From assembly GCA_014238425.1 (NCBI GenBank), contig JABABD010000040.1, positions 1 to 64,000 of the forward strand: a stretch of 64,000 nt of DNA, in the 5' to 3' direction. Shown here piece after piece: positions 19,564 to 30,202 of this stretch (positions are counted from its first letter, which is position 1; every line of letters starts with the position of its first letter). Under the pieces are notes generated by a model. It did not search any database, was not told the DNA's origin, and worked only from the letters and a program-made list of their open reading frames with translations. The position numbers and the translations under genes are program-made. This stretch comes from Flavobacteriaceae bacterium. Lineage in GTDB: Bacteria; Bacteroidota; Bacteroidia; Flavobacteriales; Flavobacteriaceae.

Positions 19564-20328
19564 ATGAAGCACACCCTTAAAAAAGAAAGTAAATTCAGTT
19601 ACATTGAAGTAGGTGAAGGCACTCCAATTATCATACTTCATGGACTCATGGGCGGGTTGAGTAATTTTGACGGAGTCACTGATTTCTTTAGTGAAAAAGG
19701 ATATAAGGTGGTTATTCCAGAACTTCCTATTTATGATATGTCTTTGCTAAAAACAAACGTTAAGACATTTGCAAAATACTTGCACGATTTTATAAAATTC
19801 AAGGGGTATGATGAAGTCATTGTTCTTGGCAATTCGCTCGGTGGACATATAGGTTTATTACACACAAAATTGTTTCCTGAAAAAGTAAAAGCTTTGGTTA
19901 TTACTGGAAGTTCAGGGCTATATGAAAGTGCTATGGGAAGTAGTTATCCAAGACGTGGTGATTATGAGGTCATTAAGAAGAAAGCGCAAGAAGTTTTTTA
20001 TGACCCTGCTGTAGCGACTAAAGAAATCGTTGACGAAGTGTTTGCTACTATAAATGACAGAAACAAACTCATTAAAACCTTAGCAATTGCTAAAAGCGCC
20101 ATTAGACACAATATGGGTAAAGATCTTCCAAAAATGACAACGCCAACGTGTATTATTTGGGGAAAGAACGACAATGTTACACCCCCAGAAGTTGCTGAAG
20201 AATTTAACGAAAAACTTCCTGATTCAGATCTATTTTGGATTGATAAATGTGGCCATGCTGCTATGATGGAACATCCTGAAGAATTCAACCAAATACTTTA
20301 TGATTGGTTGACAGCTCGACAATTCTAA
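19564..20328 (+). CDS. Alpha/beta-fold hydrolase
   Basis: This 254-residue cytoplasmic hydrolase has the full alpha/beta set: an oxyanion loop HGLMGG near residues 26-31, the nucleophile elbow GNSLGG with serine 91, an acid in WGKNDNVTP, and the catalytic histidine in KCGHAAMMEHP. No signal peptide is present. The substrate cannot be told from the sequence; related proteins act on esters, epoxides or C-C bonds. It is divergent from mraZ and is followed after 9 bases by engB, so the two probably share a transcript. Confidence 0.9.
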   Translation: MKHTLKKESKFSYIEVGEGTPIIILHGLMGGLSNFDGVTDFFSEKGYKVVIPELPIYDMSLLKTNVKTFAKYLHDFIKFKGYDEVIVLGNSLGGHIGLLHTKLFPEKVKALVITGSSGLYESAMGSSYPRRGDYEVIKKKAQEVFYDPAVATKEIVDEVFATINDRNKLIKTLAIAKSAIRHNMGKDLPKMTTPTCIIWGKNDNVTPPEVAEEFNEKLPDSDLFWIDKCGHAAMMEHPEEFNQILYDWLTARQF

Positions 20329-20337
20329 GTTTTTAAT

Positions 20338-20946
20338 ATGAAAATCACTTCTGCTGAATTTGTAATGAGTAATTCTGATGTTGCCAAGTGTCCAAAAGGC
20401 AATATTCCTGAATACGCTTTTATTGGGAGAAGTAATGTTGGCAAGTCTTCTCTAATCAATATGCTAACAAGCAGAAAGAGTTTAGCCAAAACATCTGGAA
20501 GACCTGGTAAAACACAACTTATCAATCATTTTATAATCAACAAATACTGGCATTTAGTCGATTTACCTGGTTATGGGTATGCTCGTGTTTCAAAATCTTC
20601 AAAAAAAACCTTCCAAAAATTCATTACAGATTATTTTCAACAACGTAAGCAATTGATTTCGGCATTTGTCTTGATTGACATTAGACATGAACCACAACCT
20701 ATAGATTTAGAGTTCATGCAATGGATGGGCGAGAAACAAATTCCGTTTGCAATTATTTTTACAAAAGCTGACAAGCTTAAGCCAAAAGCCATTGAACGAC
20801 ATGTCGAAGACTATAAGAACATCTTGCTAGAAACTTGGGAAGAAACGCCAAATTATTTTGTGACTTCTTCAACGAAAAACTTAGGAAAAGATGAGCTTCT
20901 AAACTACATAGGTCAAATCAACGCCGATATAAATTCTTCAAAATAA
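20338..20946 (+). CDS. engB: Ribosome biogenesis GTPase EngB/YsxC
   Basis: EngB is a small TrmE-Era-type GTPase needed for 50S subunit assembly. G1 is GRSNVGKSS (30-38), G3 DLPGYGYA, and G4 TKADK. At 202 residues it matches the family. It follows the alpha/beta hydrolase by 9 bases on the same strand and converges with the RhlE-type helicase, whose stop lies only 6 bases away. Confidence 0.96.
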   Translation: MKITSAEFVMSNSDVAKCPKGNIPEYAFIGRSNVGKSSLINMLTSRKSLAKTSGRPGKTQLINHFIINKYWHLVDLPGYGYARVSKSSKKTFQKFITDYFQQRKQLISAFVLIDIRHEPQPIDLEFMQWMGEKQIPFAIIFTKADKLKPKAIERHVEDYKNILLETWEETPNYFVTSSTKNLGKDELLNYIGQINADINSSK

Positions 20947-20952
20947 AAGACC

Positions 20953-22254
20953 CTATCGTTGTCGCCTCTTATTTCTATTTCGACGGCTTTTTCCTGACTT
21001 TGAATCATTATTATTTCCAGTCCTACCAGAATTAGAACTTCGTGAATTCGAGTTTTTCTGCCTATTATTACGTCCACCTCTTTGCCCTTGTTTTATAGGC
21101 GTTGTTGATGCATTAGGATCAGGCTCGAAACCTTCAACTATTTCTACTGGTATTTTCTCACCTACTAATTTTTCAATATCACGTAGATAAGTCGTTTCAT
21201 CTGCACTGACTAAAGAAATAGCCTCTCCACGTGCTCCTGCTCTTCCTGTTCTGCCAATCCTATGCACATAATCTTCAGAAATATTAGGCAATTCAAAATT
21301 AATAACGTGGGGTAATAACGGAATATCCAATCCGCGCGCGGCAATATCAGTGGCCACTAAAGCACTAACATTTCCGCTTTTAAATCCAGCTAGCGCTTTC
21401 GTTCTAGCACCCTGACTCTTATTTCCATGAATGGCTGCTGCTGTAATTCCAGCACCAATCATTTTTTTGCAAAGCTTATTTGCACCATGTTTAGTTCTGG
21501 TAAATACTAATACTTGTTGCCAATTACCATCAGAAATTAGTTTAATAATCAATCCTGTTTTCTTTCCTTTAGCTACACGATAGATTTTCTGACTAATAGC
21601 CTCTACAGTTGAATTCTCTGGTGTGGCCTCTACTTGTACAGGGTGGTGCAAAATACCATTAGCGAGTTTCTTTATCTCTTTTGAAAAAGTTGCCGAAAAC
21701 ATTAAATTTTGTCTTCGACTAGGCATGAGTTTCATAATGCGCTCTATATCGCGTAAAAACCCCATATCCAACATCCTGTCAGCCTCATCAAGTACAAGAA
21801 TATCTATTTTAGAAAGCGACAAAAAACCTTGGTTTTGAAGATCTAATAACCTACCTGGAGTTGCAACTAAAATATCTACTCCTTGTCGCAATTTGGCCAC
21901 CTGAGGTCTTTGGTTAACTCCTCCAAAAATAACAGCTGAACGTAAATCTAAAAACTCACTGTACTCTTTTACATTAGCAAACACTTGTGCTGCTAATTCT
22001 CTAGTTGGTGTTAATACCAATGCTCTAACTGGTCGATGTCTTAGTATGTTTTTTTGAGATAATAATTGCAATAATGGCAAGGTAAACCCTGCAGTTTTTC
22101 CAGTACCAGTTTGAGCGGATGCTAAAACATCTTTTCCCTCAAGAATTGGAGGTATTGCTTTTGTTTGAATAGGGCTTGGAGTAGTATATCCTTTTTTGCT
22201 GATTGCTTTCAACAAGGCATCAGATAGGCCTAGTGATTTAAATGACATATACAT
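20953..22254 (-). CDS. rhlE: DEAD-box RNA helicase, RhlE type
   Basis: This ATP-dependent RNA helicase probably acts in ribosome assembly or RNA decay. It has the Q motif ([12 protein letters not shown]), motif I AQTGTGKT (47-54), motif II DEAD, motif III SAT and the helicase C-terminal motif [15 protein letters not shown]. After about residue 385 the tail is rich in Arg, Asn and Ser ([14 protein letters not shown]), typical of an RNA-binding extension. The subfamily name is by similarity of the core start [10 protein letters not shown] second ATG two codons in may be the real start. A -7 element lies at 22304-22311. Confidence 0.92.
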   Translation of the reverse strand: MYMSFKSLGLSDALLKAISKKGYTTPSPIQTKAIPPILEGKDVLASAQTGTGKTAGFTLPLLQLLSQKNILRHRPVRALVLTPTRELAAQVFANVKEYSEFLDLRSAVIFGGVNQRPQVAKLRQGVDILVATPGRLLDLQNQGFLSLSKIDILVLDEADRMLDMGFLRDIERIMKLMPSRRQNLMFSATFSKEIKKLANGILHHPVQVEATPENSTVEAISQKIYRVAKGKKTGLIIKLISDGNWQQVLVFTRTKHGANKLCKKMIGAGITAAAIHGNKSQGARTKALAGFKSGNVSALVATDIAARGLDIPLLPHVINFELPNISEDYVHRIGRTGRAGARGEAISLVSADETTYLRDIEKLVGEKIPVEIVEGFEPDPNASTTPIKQGQRGGRNNRQKNSNSRSSNSGRTGNNNDSKSGKSRRNRNKRRQR

Positions 22255-22303
22255 TGTTTATGAAATGACAATCCATATGTTGAGGCCACTTCCTTAAGTT
22301 AAG

Positions 22304-22311
22304 CAAATGTA
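22304..22311 (-). promoter_or_regulatory. -7 promoter element of the helicase gene
   Basis: The minus strand reads TACATTTG, an exact TAnnTTTG match, about 50 bases before the helicase start codon. It overlaps the only upstream ATG (22307) of the divergent AraC gene, which supports the later AraC start at 22382. Confidence 0.55.
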
Positions 22312-22381
22312 CATTGATTTTTTACTAAAGACTATTTATTATTTAAATGTAACAATTCAGATTTCTAAAAGTCTTATTTAT

Positions 22382-23185
22382 ATGAAGGTTCTAACTAAAG
22401 GCATATACTATGGAGAAAAGAAGTTAGAGCTTGATAATAAAGGAGTTATAATTTCAGAATACGATTACACACTTCCAGAAACAGATTGGCATTTTCATGA
22501 AAACCCTTATTTTATGTATGTCATACAGGGGAATGTGTTAGATATCAACAAAAAACAAAAGACTTTATGTCCACCAGGAAGCTTCCTATTACATAACTGG
22601 AATGATGCTCATCAGAACACCAAAGAATCATCATTTGCTCGAGGTTTTCATATAGAATTTGAGCGTTCTTGGTTCGACAACAAAAAACTAAATATCAATC
22701 TTTGGGAAGGGAGTCGGCTTATAGAAAACCAAAAAATGCATCATCTGCTTTGGAAATTATATCTTGAGTTTAGAAATCAAGACGCCTATTCTAAAGTTTC
22801 CATAGATCTCTTATTACTTGAACTATGCGAAACAACTCAATCGGATGAAACACTTGAAAGCAAAAAACAACCTTCTTGGATAACTCCGTTAAAAGAGTTA
22901 CTTCATGAGCATACTGAGTCTCTAAGTCTTGAATACCTTTCAGAGCAACTGGGCGTACATCCAGTACATCTTTCTCGCTCCATACCTAAATACCTATCGA
23001 CTACTTTGGGAGACTATATGCGTCAGCAAAAAATAAAGAAAGCACTGTCTTATCTTATGAATCCAAATCATTCATTAACAGATGTAGCTTATCTTAGCGG
23101 TTTTTCTGATCAAAGTCATTTCATCCGCACTTTTAAATCTTATTTTAATAAAACACCAAAAGTGTTTAGAAGTGAGTTATCTTAA
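22382..23185 (+). CDS. AraC-family transcriptional regulator
   Basis: The product is 267 residues from the chosen ATG; an in-frame ATG at 22307 is rejected because it lies on the helicase promoter and adds a stretch unlike the family. The N-terminal half is a cupin-like sensing domain (WHFHENPYFMYVIQGN, PPGSFLLHNWNDAH), and the last 100 residues hold two helix-turn-helix motifs ending in the AraC signature (LTDVAYLSGFSDQSHFIRTF). It probably controls the serine hydrolase gene that starts 71 bases downstream on the same strand; the effector is unknown. Confidence 0.9.
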   Translation: MKVLTKGIYYGEKKLELDNKGVIISEYDYTLPETDWHFHENPYFMYVIQGNVLDINKKQKTLCPPGSFLLHNWNDAHQNTKESSFARGFHIEFERSWFDNKKLNINLWEGSRLIENQKMHHLLWKLYLEFRNQDAYSKVSIDLLLLELCETTQSDETLESKKQPSWITPLKELLHEHTESLSLEYLSEQLGVHPVHLSRSIPKYLSTTLGDYMRQQKIKKALSYLMNPNHSLTDVAYLSGFSDQSHFIRTFKSYFNKTPKVFRSELS

Positions 23186-23256
23186 AGATGTTAATTTCAT
23201 TCTATTTTGGCAGAATTGATCTCACTACTTTTGAATCAATTAAAAACATCAATCTT

Positions 23257-24330
23257 ATGAATCACAACATTTCAATTTTATTATGCTACTTATTACTGAG
23301 TTTTTCGGTCTCCGCCCAATTAAATTTCGACACAAGCAATTCATTTTCACATCCATTATTAACTACTATGGACAGCCTAGTGAATTCAGGAAAATACAAA
23401 CGCATTACAAGTATTTTGGTTGCTAAAGGAGGAGATGTCCTTTTTGAAAAATATTATAATGGAAACGACATGACCTCAAAACATAATACGCGTTCTGGAA
23501 CAAAAACAATTGCCACTTTCTTAACAGGAATAGCCATTGACAAGGGTTTCATAAATTCAGAAAAAGACAAAATATTTACATATTTACAGCACAAACTCCC
23601 AGTAAAAAATCCTGACAAAAGAAAAGAAAACATAACGATTGAGGATTTATTGACCATGAGTTCCGTATTAGAATGTGATGATAGTAATCACTTCTCTAGA
23701 GGTCAAGAAGAACGTATGTACTTTATAGAAGATTGGACCCAGTTTCTTCTTGATTTACCCATTCGCTCATATCCTTTTGGCCCAAAACCAAAAAGCCAAC
23801 CTTACGGAAGAGCTTTTGCTTACGCCTCTGCCAAAGCAGCAGCCGTAGCGGAAATTGTTGAATCGGCCATTGGAATGAAAGCTGATAAATTTCTTAAGGA
23901 AAACTTATTCAAGCCTTTAAAAATCAGCAATTATACGCTTCATTACACACCCATGAATATTTTGAATACTGCTGGCGGCAGTGAATATAGAAGTCGTGAT
24001 TTTTTAAAGCTCATTCAATTATGCTTAAATAAAGGAAAATGGGAAGGCAAACAGATTATTTCTTCTAATTGGATCAAAAAAGCATCGACTCCAAAGGCAA
24101 ATGCTCGAGAAAATGTGGATTACGGCTACTTCCTATGGATTAATGACTTTGGTGCAGATAAGAAATTTTATAGCTACTATATGTCTGGTAATGGCGGTAA
24201 TAAAATGGTTGCAATTCCAGAATTGGAATTAACTGTAGTCATTACCACCACAAACTACAATAATCGTAATGCCCATGGCTATACAAACGAACTTATGAAT
24301 AACTATATCGTTCCAGCAATGATGAATTAA
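23257..24330 (+). CDS. Exported serine hydrolase, beta-lactamase class C / S12 type
   Basis: I chose the ATG at 23257 because it opens a clean signal peptide (MNHNISILLCYLLLSFSVSAQ); an upstream in-frame ATG at 23188 would bury it. The mature part has the SxxK motif as SGTK (RSGTKTIATFL), a YAS triad in RAFAYASAKAAA and a GNGGNK segment in place of KTG. This fits the broad beta-lactamase/DD-peptidase-like serine hydrolase family (PF00144), whose members are more often esterases or peptidases than true beta-lactamases. The length is 357 residues. Its stop codon overlaps that of the convergent amidinohydrolase gene inside TTAA (24327-24330). Confidence 0.87.
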   Translation: MNHNISILLCYLLLSFSVSAQLNFDTSNSFSHPLLTTMDSLVNSGKYKRITSILVAKGGDVLFEKYYNGNDMTSKHNTRSGTKTIATFLTGIAIDKGFINSEKDKIFTYLQHKLPVKNPDKRKENITIEDLLTMSSVLECDDSNHFSRGQEERMYFIEDWTQFLLDLPIRSYPFGPKPKSQPYGRAFAYASAKAAAVAEIVESAIGMKADKFLKENLFKPLKISNYTLHYTPMNILNTAGGSEYRSRDFLKLIQLCLNKGKWEGKQIISSNWIKKASTPKANARENVDYGYFLWINDFGADKKFYSYYMSGNGGNKMVAIPELELTVVITTTNYNNRNAHGYTNELMNNYIVPAMMN

Positions 24331-25241
24331 TCTCTTATTAGCGGTAAGGTACTACAACGTAATAGTCCTTCTTGTTTAGCAATTTCAGCATAAGGCACTT
24401 CTTCAACTGTGAATCCGTTTTCTCTTAGCCAAGCATTAAGGCGCAAAAAATTCTTTTCAGAAATAATAACGTCTTCAGAAATAGAAAAGACATTACTATT
24501 CATATTATACATTTCATCTTTAGAAATTTCGAATGTATTTTCTTTTCCGAAGAAATTAACCAACCATTCATATTCTTCTTCTACCAAAAAGCCGTTCTTA
24601 TGAAGAATGGCTTTGTCTTTCCCTATAGGTTGAAAACAGCAATCCAAATGCAATGCATTTTCTTTGGGCTCTGTATTAGATTTTCGCAATTCGAAAGGCT
24701 TTACTGTTTTATCTGGAAATAATTCTTGAATGGCGATAACAGCATCCAAATTTGTTCGTGCTGTAATATAATCTGGATAATCCTCTCCAGAATAGGTTCC
24801 GATAAATATATAATCGTTCCACGGCATCACATCTCCACCTTCTACATGGCACTCTTCCGGGAGCTCTATAATGCATTCTTGGTTTATGTCATCAAGAACA
24901 TATTGAATAGCATCCAATTCCCGTTCTCTATCAGGAAGTATATTCGCTTTTATAAATTTATTTTCTATAACAAATCCGATATCTCTTGAAAATATTTGAT
25001 TGTAATCTTTAATTTCTTTTGGTCTATATACGCTAACATCATATTTCTTAAAAACTTTTGCAACAGCTTCCATTTCCTTAATCATATCCTCATTTTTAGG
25101 ATACGTTCCTGCTACTATATGTTGCAATGATTTTGGGTCATACGCATCTTCAAGCTTTGGAATTGGTCCGTTACTATTTGCGGTACCTAGTACTACCGCT
25201 TTCAGTCGTGCTGTTTCGTTTTTTATATTGAGTTTCAACAT
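24327..25241 (-). CDS. Amidinohydrolase/amidinotransferase of the DDAH-arginine deiminase superfamily
   Basis: This 304-residue cytoplasmic protein of the guanidine-modifying fold has the acid motif EGGD at 134-137, the catalytic histidine at 198 (NALHLDCCF) and the catalytic cysteine at 296 near the end (LLRCSTLPL). These three fit dimethylarginine dimethylaminohydrolase (DDAH)-like and related enzymes that act on arginine derivatives. Whether the substrate is methylarginine, arginine or another guanidino compound cannot be decided. It lies behind the citrate synthase terminator (25256-25285) on the same strand, and it ends tail to tail with the serine hydrolase with 4 shared bases. Confidence 0.85.
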   Translation of the reverse strand: MLKLNIKNETARLKAVVLGTANSNGPIPKLEDAYDPKSLQHIVAGTYPKNEDMIKEMEAVAKVFKKYDVSVYRPKEIKDYNQIFSRDIGFVIENKFIKANILPDRERELDAIQYVLDDINQECIIELPEECHVEGGDVMPWNDYIFIGTYSGEDYPDYITARTNLDAVIAIQELFPDKTVKPFELRKSNTEPKENALHLDCCFQPIGKDKAILHKNGFLVEEEYEWLVNFFGKENTFEISKDEMYNMNSNVFSISEDVIISEKNFLRLNAWLRENGFTVEEVPYAEIAKQEGLLRCSTLPLIRD

Positions 25242-25253
25242 GATATATCAATG

Positions 25254-25285
25254 AAAAAAGAGCTTCAAATACATGAAGCTCTTTT
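25254..25285 (-). terminator. Intrinsic terminator behind citrate synthase
   Basis: A 12-bp perfect stem AAAAGAGCTTCA / TGAAGCTCTTTT with a 6-nt loop is followed by a U-run on the minus strand. It lies 17 bases after the gltA stop codon. Confidence 0.85.
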
Positions 25286-25302
25286 GGCTTATTTAATAAA
25301 AG

Positions 25303-26589
25303 TTATCGCTTATTTATTGATTTGAATTCTCTTAGAGTTTCTCCAATGTACATTTGTCTTGGACGACCTATTGGTTCTTTACGCAAACGCATTTCACGCC
25401 ATTGTGCAATCCATCCTGGTAGACGACCTAAAGCAAACATAACGGTAAACATTTCAGTAGGAATACCCATAGCTCGGTAAATAATTCCAGAATAAAAATC
25501 AACATTAGGATACAATTTTCTATCTACAAAATACTGGTCTTCTAAGGCTTCTTTTTCTAAGCCTTTAGCTATATCTAGGATTGGGTCTTCTACGCCTAGA
25601 TCTCCAAGCACCTCATCAGCCGCCTTTTTAATAATCCTAGCTCTTGGGTCAAAGTTTTTATAAACCCTATGTCCGAAGCCCATTAGACGAAATGAATCGT
25701 TTTTATCTTTAGCTTTAGCCATATATTTTTTTGTGTCTCCATCATCTGCTTTAATAGCTTCGAGCATTTCTAGAACCGCTTGATTAGCACCACCATGAAG
25801 CGGCCCCCATAACGCTGATATACCAGCTGAAAGAGATGCAAATAATCCAGCGTGAGAAGAACCAACGATTCTAACAGTAGACGTTGAACAATTTTGCTCG
25901 TGATCTGCATGTAAAATCAATAGTTTATCTAACGCATTAACTAATATTTCGTTCTGAACATACTCTTCATTTGGCTTCCTAAACATCATCTTTAGGACAT
26001 TCTCTACGTAACCTAAACTATTATCTCCATAATCAAGAGGCAATCCTTGTTTTTTACGCATGGTCCATGCTACCAGAACTGGAAACTTGCCTAGTATCTT
26101 TACAACTGTGTTGTACATATCTTCTTCAGAATCCACATTGACAGAAGTCGGGTTGAAGGCTGTTAAAGCACTTGTAAGCGAAGATAACACGCCCATTGGA
26201 TGTGCCGTTTTAGGAAATGCATCCAGTATTTTCTTTACATCATCATCAACAATAGATTTTGCTTTAATATCTGTATGAAATTTATCTAATTGCTCTTGTG
26301 TTGGCAAGTTTCCGAAAATCAAAAGATAAACCACTTCCAAGAAGTCTGCCTTTTCAGCCAGTTCTTCAATTGAATAACCGCGATATCTTAATATCCCTTT
26401 CTCGCCATCTAGAAACGTAATTGAACTCTCACATGCTCCAGTATTTTTATATCCTGGATCAATAGTTGTAATACCTCCTGTATCTGAACGTAACGTTTTA
26501 ATATTTATGGCCGTTTCATTTTCAGTTCCTCTGACTAATGGAAATTCATGTTTAGAGCCGTTGATTTCTAATATCGCTTTATCTGACAT
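25303..26589 (-). CDS. gltA: Citrate synthase
   Basis: The enzyme condenses oxaloacetate and acetyl-CoA at the entry of the citric acid cycle. At 428 residues it has the size of the long, Gram-negative type II form. The active-site segments are LHADHEQNCSTSTVR, WGPLHGGANQAV and GFGHRVYKNFDPRA, and the C-terminal part contains RLPGWIAQW. It is followed by an intrinsic terminator. Upstream, a terminator behind enolase (26717-26744) separates the two genes, so gltA is probably transcribed alone. Confidence 0.98.
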   Translation of the reverse strand: MSDKAILEINGSKHEFPLVRGTENETAINIKTLRSDTGGITTIDPGYKNTGACESSITFLDGEKGILRYRGYSIEELAEKADFLEVVYLLIFGNLPTQEQLDKFHTDIKAKSIVDDDVKKILDAFPKTAHPMGVLSSLTSALTAFNPTSVNVDSEEDMYNTVVKILGKFPVLVAWTMRKKQGLPLDYGDNSLGYVENVLKMMFRKPNEEYVQNEILVNALDKLLILHADHEQNCSTSTVRIVGSSHAGLFASLSAGISALWGPLHGGANQAVLEMLEAIKADDGDTKKYMAKAKDKNDSFRLMGFGHRVYKNFDPRARIIKKAADEVLGDLGVEDPILDIAKGLEKEALEDQYFVDRKLYPNVDFYSGIIYRAMGIPTEMFTVMFALGRLPGWIAQWREMRLRKEPIGRPRQMYIGETLREFKSINKR

Positions 26590-26716
26590 ATTTTTGTTTA
26601 ATGAAATTATTGGGTATTCAGTCGAAGTTGACTCAGTAAATTTACAAAATATAGGACGATTATTAAAGTATAGCCATTAATATTCCTCCTAGAATACATT
26701 CGTTATTCTTAGAAAC

Positions 26717-26744
26717 AAAAAAAGCGACATTTTCATGTCGCTTT
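26717..26744 (-). terminator. Intrinsic terminator behind enolase
   Basis: A perfect 10-bp stem AAAGCGACAT / ATGTCGCTTT with a TTTC loop (plus-strand reading) is followed on the minus strand by a run of T. It begins 19 bases after the eno stop. Confidence 0.88.
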
Positions 26745-26763
26745 CGATAATTGAAATCTATGT

Positions 26764-28107
<1,344 letters not shown>

Positions 28108-28175
28108 CTAAAAATTAGTATAGCGATGATTTTTGACTAAAACGTTTTAGTAAAAAAATTATAATCCAAAGTGAG

Positions 28176-29300
28176 TTAAACCAATTTAACTTGTTTCTGG
28201 CTTTTAATATTCTCTATGAACTGGTCAAACAAATAGGACGAATCATGTGGTCCAGGGCTCGCTTCAGGATGATACTGTACAGAAAAACAATTCTTGTTCT
28301 TCATCTTAATACCTGCAACGGTATCGTCATTAAGGTGTAGATGTGTAACTTCAACCTCTTGATGAGCTTCTGTCTCTTCTTTATTAATTGCAAATCCATG
28401 ATTTTGAGAAGTGATTTCTCCCTTACCAGTTTGAAGATTCATAACTGGATGATTAATCCCTCTATGTCCATTATGCATTTTATACGTCGAGATACCATTG
28501 GCTAGTCCAATGACTTGATGTCCAAGACAAATACCAAATAATGGTAAATTTCTTTTGATAATTTCTTTTGCCACCTCTTTTGCACTAGTTAATGGTTCTG
28601 GATCTCCAGGTCCATTTGACAAAAAATAACCGTCAGGATTCCAAGTATGCATTTCTTTAAAAGATGTATTATAAGGGAATACTTTTATATAAGCACCTCT
28701 CTTGGCTAGGTTACGAAGTATATTTTTCTTGATTCCTATATCTAAGGCCGCAATTTTGTATGTTGCATCTTCTTCACCGAAAAAATATGATTCTTTTGTT
28801 GAAACTTTTGAAGCTAGCTCTAAACCATTCATATCTGGCACTTCAGAGAGTTTCTTCTTTAAACCTTCTAAGTTGTTTACCTCTGTTGAAATAACAGCAT
28901 TCATAGCACCATTATCTCTTATATAACTCACTAAAGCTCTTGTATCGACATCTGATATCGCTAGTAAACTATTTTTATTCAAAAAATCTTCTAACGAATC
29001 ATCAGCTGCGTCTCTAGAATAGGTGTAACTGAAATTCCGGCAAATGAGGCCTGCAATCTTTACAGAATCTGACTCAACATCGTCCTCATTAACACCATAA
29101 TTACCGATGTGAGCATTAGTTGTTACCATGAGTTGTCCAAAGTAAGAAGGGTCAGTGAAAATTTCTTGATAACCAGTCATACCAGTATTAAAGCACACTT
29201 CTCCAAAAGCGCTTCCTTCTTTATTACCAACAGCTTTACCATAAAAAACAGTACCATCAGCTAATAAGATCAATGCTTTTTTTCGTTTACTATATTTCAT
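28176..29300 (-). CDS. carA: Carbamoyl-phosphate synthase small subunit
   Basis: CarA is the glutaminase subunit that passes ammonia to CarB for carbamoyl phosphate used in pyrimidine and arginine synthesis. The N-terminal small-subunit domain is followed by a class I glutamine amidotransferase domain with the nucleophile in GICLGHQ (about residue 259) and the catalytic histidine in YHPEASPGP. I chose the ATG at 29298-29300 (MKYSKRKKALILLADG, 374 aa): a TTG at 29316-29318 further upstream overlaps the -7 element. carB is not in the window. Confidence 0.97.
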   Translation of the reverse strand: MKYSKRKKALILLADGTVFYGKAVGNKEGSAFGEVCFNTGMTGYQEIFTDPSYFGQLMVTTNAHIGNYGVNEDDVESDSVKIAGLICRNFSYTYSRDAADDSLEDFLNKNSLLAISDVDTRALVSYIRDNGAMNAVISTEVNNLEGLKKKLSEVPDMNGLELASKVSTKESYFFGEEDATYKIAALDIGIKKNILRNLAKRGAYIKVFPYNTSFKEMHTWNPDGYFLSNGPGDPEPLTSAKEVAKEIIKRNLPLFGICLGHQVIGLANGISTYKMHNGHRGINHPVMNLQTGKGEITSQNHGFAINKEETEAHQEVEVTHLHLNDDTVAGIKMKNKNCFSVQYHPEASPGPHDSSYLFDQFIENIKSQKQVKLV

Positions 29301-29315
29301 GAGAATTTGTTTGCA

Positions 29316-29323
29316 CAAAAATA
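29316..29323 (-). promoter_or_regulatory. -7 promoter element of carA
   Basis: The minus strand reads TATTTTTG, matching TAnnTTTG, 15 bases before the carA ATG. No TTG is seen at the -33 distance. Its position argues against the upstream TTG start. Confidence 0.55.
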
Positions 29324-29347
29324 ATTTATAATTATAGAAAAACGCAT

Positions 29348-29377
29348 AAAAAAAGGAGCTAACTTATTAACTCCTTT
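29348..29377 (-). terminator. Intrinsic terminator behind the three-paralogue array
   Basis: AAAGGAG and CTCCTTT pair over 7 bp; after one mismatch 3 more pairs close a 4-nt loop. Seven T follow on the minus strand. It separates the array at 29403-31727 from carA. Confidence 0.75.
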
Positions 29378-29402
29378 AATTTTTAAATTATAGCTTGAGA
29401 AA

Positions 29403-30137
29403 CTAACTTCTAGTTACTATACGTCTGTTTATTCTACTCTGTATTTCTTTTTTAAGCATTTCATGATTGTCTTCATCAAGAAGATTCATCAATTTATTCT
29501 TGCCAATCCTTATTTTACTTAATTGGTCAGCACTTCTTGAATAAAACACTTCTTTTTTCTTGATTTTATTTGATTTACGATTTACCATTGGGTTGGGCGA
29601 AGCTTCGATAAACACTAATTCGAAACCTTTTAGTATTTCTATGCCGTCATCATCATGCATAACTTGAAATAATTCATAATTACCACTCATATTATTCAAG
29701 ACTGTTTTATACACGTTATTATTAATAACAACTTTATCGATTTTGCTCGTTGTAAACGAATATAATTCACCATCCTTATCCTTTATTACGAACTCTCCCT
29801 TTTTGATATCAAAATTAACTCCATCTAAAAGGAATTTGCTATTATCAGAATATATAGCACCGCTGTTATTCCAATTATCAAATAAGAGCGTTGTTCCAGT
29901 CGTATTAGCACTCACAGTTTTAGCACTATTAGAAGTGACAAAATCATAAAAACCTTCTATTTTTCCAATAGCATGCTGAGCACCAGCAATAACTTGAGAC
30001 ATTTCATCAGTTTTCAATCCAGCACTATTTGTGGGGTCTCCACTAATACATGTACTCCCTGGAGCGCCACCGCCGCACTGACTATAACTGCTTACACCAA
30101 ATGTAAGGCACATTAATAACATTACAATTTTTTTCAT
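29403..30137 (-). CDS. Unrecognised secreted protein, paralogue 1 of 3
   Basis: I do not recognise this family. The 244-residue product has a signal peptide (KKIVMLLMCLTFGVSSYSQ), then a Gly/Cys-rich stretch (CGGGAPGSTC), and a predicted mostly beta body. It shares with its two upstream neighbours an ordered set of segments: LLFDNWNN, the hydrophobic VVINNNVYKTV, ILKGFELVFIEASPNPMVNRK with KIKKKEVFY directly after, and a lysine-rich helical end. The SPNPMVNRK motif resembles the PNP start of type IX sorting domains but lies well inside the protein. The last of three tandem genes; a terminator follows. No function is proposed beyond export. Confidence 0.8.
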   Translation of the reverse strand: MKKIVMLLMCLTFGVSSYSQCGGGAPGSTCISGDPTNSAGLKTDEMSQVIAGAQHAIGKIEGFYDFVTSNSAKTVSANTTGTTLLFDNWNNSGAIYSDNSKFLLDGVNFDIKKGEFVIKDKDGELYSFTTSKIDKVVINNNVYKTVLNNMSGNYELFQVMHDDDGIEILKGFELVFIEASPNPMVNRKSNKIKKKEVFYSRSADQLSKIRIGKNKLMNLLDEDNHEMLKKEIQSRINRRIVTRS

Positions 30138-30202
30138 GATTGTTCATTTTTTGGTTAGTAATTAACGATAAAATTCCTTGTCTAAGAATACATCTGTAGA
30201 TA

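Noticed and set aside
22307-22381. Longer N-terminus for the AraC regulator
   Set aside because: The upstream ATG lies on the divergent helicase promoter element and the added residues do not fit the family.
23257-24330. True beta-lactamase (resistance gene)
   Set aside because: The SxxK and Tyr motifs fit the broad S12 serine hydrolase family, but the KTG motif is not canonical and nothing nearby suggests a resistance cassette.
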